A stretch of 64,000 nt of DNA. Source: an uncultured Chlamydiae bacterium. Its GTDB lineage: Bacteria > Chlamydiota > Chlamydiia > Chlamydiales > Rhabdochlamydiaceae. The notes beneath the pieces are model-generated. The model had not been told where the DNA came from, did no database searches, and saw only the letters and a list, made by a program, of their open reading frames with translations. Positions 18,256-25,433 of this stretch are shown here, one piece after another. A program made the translations under genes and the position numbers. Numbering within the stretch: position 1 is the stretch's first letter; each line of letters starts with the position of its first letter. The stretch lies in the NCBI GenBank assembly GCA_903824495.1, contig CAIJXB010000063.1, forward strand, positions 62,001 to 126,000, in the 5' to 3' direction.

Positions 18256-19048
18256 GCCCGATATTGCGATGGTACGCTCCTTTTACATGGCGCGCTTGTA
18301 AAAGTTTGGATTGTTTGAGGATCGCAATCCCTTTCTCTACATGGTCTGGCATGTAGTTTTCATATACAAATTTAGAGCTTTTTTTCGTTTTGATCCCATC
18401 GTTGTTTAAAGGGAGATCTGAAACGAGTAAAAGAGCGCCTAAAGTGAATTTTCTCTTGTAGCTTGCAGAAAATAAAGTTGCGCACTCCATTTCAATGGCT
18501 TGAGCTTTTGTGTTTTTAAGCTTCGTCTTAAACTCTTCATTAAACTCCCAAAAACGCATGTTGGTCGTATAGGTGATTCCAATATGGTACAAAGACTTGG
18601 TTTCTTCCATGACATCAGTCACTGCCTTTTGCATTAAAAAATTCGCAAGAGCTGGAACATCTGCTGGGAAATAAAAATCAGAGGTTCCCTCTCCTCGAAT
18701 ACTAGCAACCGGCACAAGATAATCTCCGACTTCGTATCTTCTGCGAAGCCCTCCGCACATTCCTAGGAACAGACTGGATTTAAAGGGTAAAAAAGAACAA
18801 AGGTCTACAACAAGCGCTGCAGCTGGAGATCCAATTTTAAAGTCTAAAATGCTCACGCCTTCTTTAGGGCAGTGTGCGACTTTAAAGACAGAGCCCTCTC
18901 CAATAGGCACTCCCCTTGTCTCTGAGAAATATTCCACATAGCGTGGAAAGTTTGTTAACAGCAAATTAGGTTGAAACTCTGAAGCATCACATCCCGAATA
19001 TCTCTCTAGAGTTTCTTTAGCAAAAAGTTCTTCGTGCATCTCAGTCAT
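18239..19048 (-). CDS. amn: AMP nucleosidase
   Basis: Amn cleaves AMP to adenine and ribose 5-phosphate. The 269-residue protein is a PNP/UDP-phosphorylase-fold enzyme of the short form I recall from chlamydiae. Visible features are SLFLGMCGGLRRRYEVGDYLVPVASIRGEGTS (split by the phosphate-binding glycine loop), the substrate contact AQAIEMECATLFSASYKRK, and SDLPLNNDGIKTKKS. Its 3' end overlaps convergent mfd by 17 bases. In Chlamydia it also lies near tkt and efp, which supports the call. Confidence 0.88.
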   Translation of the reverse strand: MTEMHEELFAKETLERYSGCDASEFQPNLLLTNFPRYVEYFSETRGVPIGEGSVFKVAHCPKEGVSILDFKIGSPAAALVVDLCSFLPFKSSLFLGMCGGLRRRYEVGDYLVPVASIRGEGTSDFYFPADVPALANFLMQKAVTDVMEETKSLYHIGITYTTNMRFWEFNEEFKTKLKNTKAQAIEMECATLFSASYKRKFTLGALLLVSDLPLNNDGIKTKKSSKFVYENYMPDHVEKGIAILKQSKLLQARHVKGAYHRNIGLNKSV

Positions 19049-19143
19049 GTATTCCCCTTTATTTCAAAAATCATTATGCCTGTTTAAAGGTAGCGCTATC
19101 AAGAAAATTTCTTACTGATGAGGTGTGTCTTTCTATAAAAACC

Positions 19144-19695
19144 TTATGGGTGCTTATAAATTTTATACAAAGCAAAAAGGATAGACTGCATTTTCGTCCA
19201 ATCAAGAGTGTTATTCTCTGCATTAATCCTTTCAAGGGTCTCTATAAGATCATTTAGACGAATAGTGAAATCATCAACCGGGGCCCCTTGGATAGTTTCT
19301 GTCAAATATTCAAGCACCAACTCCTTCTTTTCTGAATCGAGTTCTACTCTGCTCCCTTCTCCTGCTTGAACATACCTAATTAATCTATCTACAATCGCTG
19401 CGCTATTTCTTGAAATTATCGAGCTTACGCTAGCTGATATTCTCTCATCTAAATCACTTATTGATATAGACTCAGAGTTGCTCTGAAAGACTCTTCCTAT
19501 AGCGCGGATCGCGCGTCCGATGAGAGTACGTCTTGGAGGATGATCCTCTCTCTGTCGAGTTATCGGATTTAAAACGTCTTCTACAGCAGTTACAACTCCT
19601 TCCACTTTTCGAGCAAAGATATTCATAGGGGCATCTTGAGCTTGCTGTAATGCAACTGAAGCTCTATTCAAACGCTCAAAACTAGGTGGATTCAT
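19144..19695 (-). CDS. hypothetical protein, paralogue of the gene at 19786
   Basis: A 183-residue soluble protein of unknown function. GAGG followed by a run of eight T precedes the ATG. Its C-terminal half resembles the neighbouring protein at 19786-20295: both share a pattern R-L-I/Y-x-Y-V, then a helix, and near the end NN-x-(L/I)-DW followed by a short hydrophobic helix. The N-terminal half contains a basic stretch (RRTLIGRAIRAIGR, about residues 54-67). No signal peptide or membrane segment is visible. The pair faces away from the ankyrin gene at 20441, suggesting a small accessory island. Confidence 0.7.
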   Translation of the reverse strand: MNPPSFERLNRASVALQQAQDAPMNIFARKVEGVVTAVEDVLNPITRQREDHPPRRTLIGRAIRAIGRVFQSNSESISISDLDERISASVSSIISRNSAAIVDRLIRYVQAGEGSRVELDSEKKELVLEYLTETIQGAPVDDFTIRLNDLIETLERINAENNTLDWTKMQSILFALYKIYKHP

Positions 19696-19785
19696 AAAAA
19701 AAACCTCACAAAAAATAAAAAAATCACATACCCACTAAAAACAATAAATATTGTTTTTCAACAATAATAACAAACACAAAAAATT

Positions 19786-20295
19786 CTAATTAAGATTGCT
19801 TAAAGGCAAAGAATTAATTTCGAAAGATCGCCTTTGCATCTTATCAAAATCAGAAAAAAGACCATTCACGATCTTCCAATCGATCCTATTGTTCTCTAAA
19901 TTACTAGCGTTAAACACCTCTATAAGATGATCTATTTTTTTCTTATCTACCAATTTGGAGTCTGGAATAACAGGATAGACTTTAATGCGCCCTAAATACT
20001 TCACGACATTATCTCGAGTCCTTCCATGGAAAGAGGCCTTACCCTCTTCCTTTTGCATGACATAGTTATACAATCTTAAAATCATCCTCTCATTCGTTCG
20101 CAAAACAGCTCTTGTTATTATTTTCTGATTTTCAAGAGTTAGAGGTGTTTCTCTAGCAAAGGAAAGAACATCCTCTACAATCTGACCTATCTGCTCCGCC
20201 TTCTTTTTGAACTCTTCAAGGGATATCTCATTACCGATCCCTGCTAAATAAAAAGACTCGTACACTGCTGTATCAACTAAAGACTGAATATTCAT
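19786..20295 (-). CDS. hypothetical protein, paralogue of the gene at 19144
   Basis: The ATG at 20295 has GAAGG plus a T-run before it, the same leader shape as the paralogue at 19144-19695, so I prefer it to the open frame further upstream. The product has 169 residues and is mostly helical by composition. It shares with its neighbour the central RLYNYVMQKEE-type helix and the late ENNRIDWKIVNGLF motif. Function is unknown. Both copies are on one strand 90 bases apart in very AT-rich DNA, consistent with tandem duplication followed by divergence. Confidence 0.7.
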   Translation of the reverse strand: MNIQSLVDTAVYESFYLAGIGNEISLEEFKKKAEQIGQIVEDVLSFARETPLTLENQKIITRAVLRTNERMILRLYNYVMQKEEGKASFHGRTRDNVVKYLGRIKVYPVIPDSKLVDKKKIDHLIEVFNASNLENNRIDWKIVNGLFSDFDKMQRRSFEINSLPLSNLN

Positions 20296-20440
20296 AAAAA
20301 CCTTCTTTTGAGATAAAAAAAGCTGAGATTTTAACACAAAACACTAAAAAAAACCAATAATGCAATACAAAAAAAATAAATTTGTAATTTTATATATTTT
20401 ATTATATTTTTAGATAAAACACCTTTGAATGGACACCCCT

Positions 20441-22258
20441 GTGAAACTAAGAGAATTCCTATACAATCACGTCTTGACTGGTTCTGGATACGCAAAAAAG
20501 CATTTAGCGAAAAGTCGAGATTCAACCATCACTCTCTCTGAAAGACGTTTTCACAAGATGATTGGGACTTTAGAGGGAGTTCCTGTATTGGGTTCTGCAA
20601 TCGGACTCGCTGAAGGTTTGTATAATGGAGCTCGAAATTTAGTTGGCCGAGCAAAAAAGTCACCTCCTGATAAACGAACTAAGGATGTGGAGCTTGTAAG
20701 AAAGCGCATATTACCCATAGATACTACGAGTAGCTCCGACGATGAGTCCACAGACACCGTCGAGACTTCCATCTCAGAGAAAAGCTTAAGTCCTACAAAT
20801 TCTGATAAGAATTCTGCAGAAGAAGTGGAGACAATCCCAGAATTTCCTCCAAGTCTCAAAGCTCCTATAGAGATCCACCCGAAATTAATAAACCTGATAC
20901 TAAAGCTATATCCACAAGCTGATCTAGGAGGGATTTGTCTTGGGTTTGCAATGATGGGCATGCAAGCTGTTTTTCTAGGTCAAGTGGACAAATTCAATAG
21001 ACGCCTTGAAAAAATCGAACAGATCCTTGAAGCCACTTCCGTTGAAATCTCTACAGGAAATGAAACAAAAGATCTATTTGGTACCGTTACTAGAAAACTG
21101 CAACAAAGCAAAGACTTCGATCTTTTAGCATTTCTTGAAGGACTCCACGTTTGTACGATGGGAAGTAAATATCCGATGTTAACAGCGTATACAACTGAGC
21201 CTAGAGGTCACTTTAGCTTAAATTTCATTAAAACTCATCTTTCCCTAGTTGCCTCTAAAGAGTTAGAAGACAAGGGAAAAATCATCAAAATAAATGAGAT
21301 AGTCAGGACCTCTGCGTATACAGAGCCGGAGTTATTTGCCTATTTTAAAAATCTGAAGGAAAACTTCGAGACTCCCCCTCTTCTTCAAAATCCTATATCT
21401 ATTGTTCTAAAAACAATACGCTCGCCTCACGCAATGACTCTTGGCTATGATCCTAAAGAAAAGACTTGGATTTTCATAGATGCAAATAGTGGACTTGCTG
21501 AAAAAGTTACAAACGACGAACTCTTAGCAAAAAAAGTCATCGATGGGTTTAAGAAGAGCATGAAATTTGATGCTCTAGCTATCTCTTCTGAAATCTACGC
21601 CATCAGTTCTGATCCACAGGAAATAGAGTCTTTAAAAACAAAAGAAAAAAGCGCTCACTCCTTTTTGTGCGAGAATCAAGATGAAGAGAAAATATCGCCC
21701 TTTTTTAATGAATATACTGATTGGCTACTACTTGCTGCAATCAATAACGATCTTGCAAGTGTCGAAATACTTTTAAAGCATGGAGTCAGTCCCAATTTAT
21801 CAGTAAACGGAGAGCTTCCTCTCCATATAGCCTCTTATTTTGGTCATACTGAAATAGCACTATCTTTAATCAAGGCCCCACACATTGATCTAAATGTAAA
21901 GGATCTAAATGCAGCGACTGCTTTACACAAGGCTAGCGCCTGTGGACGTCAAGAAATCATCAGAGCCTTGATAAGCAATCCTAAGGTCAAACTGGCAGAA
22001 CCTGATAAAGTTGGGAACACCCCCCTTGATATAGCCATCCTAGTGAACAATCCAGCAACTGTAAAACTACTTTTATCTAAAAAAGAACGCTTAGGCAACT
22101 ACATGAGAAATTCTCTTTTGCTCGCAAGCAAAAGAGGAAATCTTGCCATTGTACAACTGCTTTTAGAAAGCGGTGAAGCTTCTCCAGAAGATAGAGATAT
22201 AGCAAAAAAAGAGGCTCTAGGACCTAACAAAGATAAGATTATTGAATTATTGAAATAG
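20441..22258 (+). CDS. ankyrin-repeat protein with a possible C58-like cysteine protease core
   Basis: I chose the GTG at 20441 over the ATG at 20429. From the GTG the N-terminus lines up with the related ankyrin protein at 51023, and the upstream CCTTTGA...GGA is shared too. The product has 605 residues in four parts. Residues 1-75 form a module shared with the 51023 protein. An acidic Ser/Thr-rich linker covers about 80-130. Residues 145-400 contain GGICLGFA with Cys166, SPHAMTLGY with His330 and FIDANSG with Asp347. The order and His-Asp spacing match the Cys/His/Asp triad of YopT-like (peptidase family C58) enzymes. Residues 425-590 hold about four to five ankyrin repeats, for example GELPLHIASYFGHTEIALSL. 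No signal peptide is seen. A translocated effector is the likely role; protease activity is inference. Confidence 0.8.
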   Translation: MKLREFLYNHVLTGSGYAKKHLAKSRDSTITLSERRFHKMIGTLEGVPVLGSAIGLAEGLYNGARNLVGRAKKSPPDKRTKDVELVRKRILPIDTTSSSDDESTDTVETSISEKSLSPTNSDKNSAEEVETIPEFPPSLKAPIEIHPKLINLILKLYPQADLGGICLGFAMMGMQAVFLGQVDKFNRRLEKIEQILEATSVEISTGNETKDLFGTVTRKLQQSKDFDLLAFLEGLHVCTMGSKYPMLTAYTTEPRGHFSLNFIKTHLSLVASKELEDKGKIIKINEIVRTSAYTEPELFAYFKNLKENFETPPLLQNPISIVLKTIRSPHAMTLGYDPKEKTWIFIDANSGLAEKVTNDELLAKKVIDGFKKSMKFDALAISSEIYAISSDPQEIESLKTKEKSAHSFLCENQDEEKISPFFNEYTDWLLLAAINNDLASVEILLKHGVSPNLSVNGELPLHIASYFGHTEIALSLIKAPHIDLNVKDLNAATALHKASACGRQEIIRALISNPKVKLAEPDKVGNTPLDIAILVNNPATVKLLLSKKERLGNYMRNSLLLASKRGNLAIVQLLLESGEASPEDRDIAKKEALGPNKDKIIELLK

Positions 22259-22358
22259 CCTACCGTTTTTCAAGACCGCCACAAAACCATTGCAATCAAT
22301 AGAAAATTCTTCCAAAATGTCCCCTTTGAACATTATTTATCTTTATTTAGGACTTCCT

Positions 22359-22922
22359 ATGGCACAAGTCAGCACAAACGAATTCAAATCCGGGCTCAAA
22401 GTAGAAATCGAGGGAGAGCCTTACACCATTATCTCCAACGAATTTGTAAAGCCGGGAAAAGGGCAACCTTTTAACCGCGTCAAAATCAAAAATCTTCTTA
22501 CAGGAAGAGTTGTAGAAAAGACCTTCAAATCAGGTGATAAGTTAGATCTTGCAGATATCGAAGAATCTAAAATGAGAATGCTCTACAGAGAAGCTGATGG
22601 AGTTGTTTTCATGGATGACAAGTCTTTCGATCAAATCACTGTGCCATCCTCTATTTTAGATGATAAAGATCAATGGCTTATGGAAGAAGTTGTGTATGAC
22701 ATTGTCTTTTATAAAGGAGTTCCAATCGACGTCCAACCTCCTACATTCATGGAAATGAAGATCACAGAAACCATGCCAGGAGTACGCGGCGATACGTCAG
22801 GAAGAGTTCTTAAAGCTGGAACCACAGAAACAGGCGCTAAAGTACAAATCCCTATCTTCATCGAAGAAGGAGAGAGAATTAAGATCGATACAAGAACCGG
22901 AGAGTATGTCTCCCGCGTCTAA
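22359..22922 (+). CDS. efp: translation elongation factor P
   Basis: EF-P relieves ribosome stalling at polyproline. From the ATG at 22359, preceded by TAGGAC, the protein has 187 residues, the usual length; the longer open frame upstream is not needed. Lys34 lies in KPGKGQPF at the same position as the lysine that E. coli EpmA modifies. The C-terminal signature is present around LKAGTTETGAKVQIPIFIEEGE. The gene overlaps epmA by 17 bases, so factor and modifier are made together. Confidence 0.95.
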   Translation: MAQVSTNEFKSGLKVEIEGEPYTIISNEFVKPGKGQPFNRVKIKNLLTGRVVEKTFKSGDKLDLADIEESKMRMLYREADGVVFMDDKSFDQITVPSSILDDKDQWLMEEVVYDIVFYKGVPIDVQPPTFMEMKITETMPGVRGDTSGRVLKAGTTETGAKVQIPIFIEEGERIKIDTRTGEYVSRV

Positions 22923-23859
22923 AACTGAAAAAATAGCTTACCTTAAAGATCGCGCTTTTTTACTTGAAAAAGTGCGGTCTTTTTTTTCTTCCAAAAACAT
23001 CTTAGAAGTCGACACTCCCCTTTTAAGTCATAGTAGCCCTATTGATGAACACATCGATATCATGCAAGTTGATCTGAATGGATCAACTGGCTATTTACAT
23101 ACATCCCCCGAATACGCCATGAAACGACTGTTAGCTCTTGGAATCGGCGATATTTATCAGCTTGGACATGTCTTTAGGCTTGGGGAAATTGGACGGCGCC
23201 ACAACCCAGAATTTACTATGATCGAGTGGTATAGAGTAGGAATGTCCTTTCCTGCTTTCATAGAAGAAACACTCGATCTTATGAAACTTTTTTTAGGCCC
23301 TCTTCCCTCTTCTTATATCTCTTATAGAGAAGCTTTAAAAACCTATGCTGGAATCGATTACGTAAAGGCGTCCGCTCAAGATCTTTTAGAGTGCGCCTCT
23401 TCTCATGGCATCGACCTTTCTTCTTCCTCGGATTGGAGTAAAGAATCTCTTCTAGATCTTTTAGTTGGGACTCTTGTAGAGCCCCATTTAGGCAAAGATA
23501 ACCTTCTTGTTTTGATGGACTATCCCGCTTCGCAAGCAGCGCTTGCGAAAACAGAAGTAAAAGACGATGAAGTCGTTGCAAAACGGTTTGAAGTCTACTA
23601 CCAAGGTGTTGAACTTGCCAATGGATACTTGGAGCTCACAGACAGCGAAGAGCAAAGAAGACGCTTTGTAGAGTCGAATGAAAAAAGAAAAAAACTCGGC
23701 AAAGAGTCTCTCCCCATCGATGAACATCTTCTTTTAGCTCTAAAGCAAGGAATCCCCGAATGCTGCGGTGTTGCAGTTGGGTTTGATAGGCTTGTGATGC
23801 TTAGAAACAAAACAAAAGACATCTCAGAAATATTATCTTTCGGATGGAGCGAAATTTAA
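22906..23859 (+). CDS. epmA: EF-P (R)-beta-lysine ligase, lysyl-tRNA-synthetase-like
   Basis: EpmA (PoxA/GenX) attaches beta-lysine to Lys34 of EF-P. The 317-residue protein is a class II synthetase catalytic core without the anticodon-binding domain of LysRS. Class II motifs are visible: FRLGEIGRRHNPEFTMIEWY (motif 2), the Lys-binding region VELANGYLELTD, and motif 3 CCGVAVGFDRLVML. Its ATG sits inside the last codons of efp behind GGAGAG. No epmB (the lysine 2,3-aminomutase) is in the window. Confidence 0.92.
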   Translation: MSPASKTEKIAYLKDRAFLLEKVRSFFSSKNILEVDTPLLSHSSPIDEHIDIMQVDLNGSTGYLHTSPEYAMKRLLALGIGDIYQLGHVFRLGEIGRRHNPEFTMIEWYRVGMSFPAFIEETLDLMKLFLGPLPSSYISYREALKTYAGIDYVKASAQDLLECASSHGIDLSSSSDWSKESLLDLLVGTLVEPHLGKDNLLVLMDYPASQAALAKTEVKDDEVVAKRFEVYYQGVELANGYLELTDSEEQRRRFVESNEKRKKLGKESLPIDEHLLLALKQGIPECCGVAVGFDRLVMLRNKTKDISEILSFGWSEI

Positions 23860-23918
23860 TTTTACTTTAATTACTTATTTTATTAAAAAGAAATCAAAGT
23901 TAATAATAATCGGTAATT

Positions 23919-24386
23919 ATGCGTCTAGAGCTCATCCACCCCATGCTTGTCCACTTCCCGATCGCTCTTTTATCAACTGGGGTTTTAGTGAGATTTGCAG
24001 CTCTTATCACCCCAAAACGATTTAAAAATTCCTTCCTACTGCCAGCTAGCTGGCTCATTTTAGGGTTTGGTGTCTTAGCCGCTTGGCTCACTGTCATTGC
24101 AGGCGAAATGGCAGCTGACATTGTAGCACCGACACTTAACAACATGGAAACACTTCACGAGCATGCTGTACATGCATATAGAACTGCGATCGGATTCACC
24201 GCAGCTCTAGCAATTGATCTTTTTAGGGGTTTTCTTCAACAAAAAAAGGGCTGGGTCGTCAAACAAGGCCTAGCTCTTATTTTTTGCACTCTTTACCTTA
24301 TAAGCCTTGGTAATTTAATCATTACAGGAGCATATGGGGCCACTTTAGTCTATGAAGAAGGCGCTGCTGTCAAAAAGTCATCTTGA
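23919..24386 (+). CDS. DUF2231-like membrane protein
   Basis: A 155-residue protein with about four hydrophobic segments and the DUF2231 hallmark HPMLVHFPIAL near the N-terminus (about residues 7-17). A histidine-containing loop LHEHAVHAYRTA lies in the middle. It ends in LVYEEGAAVKKSS. The family is thought to be a haem- or metal-associated membrane domain, but no function is settled. A near copy of its last 14 codons occurs at 25332-25373, so the gene once had a duplicate or was part of a rearrangement. No strong ribosome-binding site is visible. Confidence 0.75.
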   Translation: MRLELIHPMLVHFPIALLSTGVLVRFAALITPKRFKNSFLLPASWLILGFGVLAAWLTVIAGEMAADIVAPTLNNMETLHEHAVHAYRTAIGFTAALAIDLFRGFLQQKKGWVVKQGLALIFCTLYLISLGNLIITGAYGATLVYEEGAAVKKSS

Positions 24387-24401
24387 TAGCTCAAAAAAAT
24401 C

Positions 24402-25080
24402 TCACACTTTCGGAGAGAAAGTTGAATTTCGGTTAATTCGACACCGTTGTTGATATGGATCTTTGTCAATACGACTTTCGAGGCTATATAGATAGTTTCT
24501 TATTTGATCATCTTTGAAAGGATTTAGCAAACCCTCTTTGGCCAGAGTTTCTTTAAAGATACGTAGAACTTTTCCTGCAGTCCGTGCTTGCGGATTGTCA
24601 TCAAGAACCTCGTGAAGCTTTGACATTAGAGAATGCTTTTTTACGTGAGCATGAGGCTTTTTCTGACAAGCCCCTAAAACGCCATTTTTACTTTCTTGGG
24701 CGGGAATCTTTTTAGTGGTTATCCGTTTATTCTCTGATGTTAACCAGGGCTCATTAGCGAATATTTCGCTAAAATCAAGACCGTTCGAGCCTAATTTCAA
24801 CAATAGTTCGTCCATTTCTTTCTCAGTTGCCAGCTCCTTTGAGAAGTTTTGGTTATCTAAGGAGTTTTGGTTGTTTGGTAAAGAATTGGAAGGTTCCTGT
24901 TTTTTTTTCTGCAATCTTTTGCCTAAAATGGGAAATGATTCGATCTTCATATAGGGAGGAGCATTTTCTTTTTCCAAGCGGAAATTGATTCTCAATGTGA
25001 TCAAAAAATTTAATATCAACGTTCAGTCTTTCCCCAAGAGGGAATAGCCTTTCAATGTTCTTCAAAAATGGGACATTCAT
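24402..25080 (-). CDS. hypothetical protein split between two frames at an A9 tract
   Basis: A GAGGA ribosome-binding site precedes the ATG at 25080, but that frame stops at 24853. The following frame, open over 25019-24402, has no plausible ribosome-binding site of its own. The two overlap, and inside the overlap is a run of nine A on the coding strand (24908-24900). Removing one A fuses them into one product of about 225 residues (joining at IAEKK/QEPSN). The N-terminal part has two imperfect copies of a IExxFPLGxR unit. The C-terminal part is charged and helical. Function is unknown. It could be a recent pseudogene, a sequencing error or a slippage gene. Confidence 0.5.
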
Positions 25081-25220
25081 GAGCATCCTCTTCTCTTTTC
25101 AAGGTTATTGCATCATTTTTTGAAAAATCAAAAAAAACACACAGAATCTAATAATTTAATTAACGATTCGTATTACTATATTGATTCTGCTGTTTTTTAT
25201 CCTCTTTTTTATGATTTCTT

Positions 25221-25310
25221 CGGCCTTGTTGCACAAATAGCCGTGGATAAGACTCTATGATGTCAACTTAACAGCTCCTCTGAGAGTGATTTCTCGAAAG
25301 ACTCCAGAAA
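25221..25310. mobile_element. insertion-sequence end remnant (IS5-like)
   Basis: GGCCTTGTTGCACAAATAG (from about 25222) resembles the terminal inverted repeat of IS5-superfamily elements. The roughly 70 bases after it, read on the minus strand, could be the tail of a transposase frame ending just inside the repeat. No intact transposase or second end is present. The 25081-25433 gap otherwise holds AT-rich DNA, the scar below and a promoter-like box. Confidence 0.45.
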
Positions 25311-25331
25311 TATCAACTTTTTGTTTCAGCT

Positions 25332-25373
25332 TTGGTCTATGAAGAAGGCACGGCTGCAGGGAAGTCAAATTAA
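25332..25373 (+). pseudogene. remnant of a second DUF2231 gene (last 14 codons)
   Basis: The bases encode LVYEEGTAAGKSN and a stop, matching the end LVYEEGAAVKKSS of the intact gene at 23919-24386. Similarity ends abruptly upstream, next to the insertion-sequence remnant, so the rest of the copy was lost. Confidence 0.65.
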
Positions 25374-25400
25374 TCACTATAAGCAAAAACCTTCTTCTTA

Positions 25401-25406
25401 TATAAT
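25401..25406 (+). promoter_or_regulatory. -10 box before the gene at 25434
   Basis: A perfect TATAAT at 25401-25406 lies 28 bases before the ATG. The -35 region (TATAAG at 25378) is a poor match. Confidence 0.35.
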
Positions 25407-25433
25407 CGAGTTTTTCAATCAAATTTGATTAAA

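Noticed and set aside
24715..24954. Plus-strand frame inside the split gene
   Set aside because: It is antisense to the two-frame gene, with no start signal and no recognisable family.
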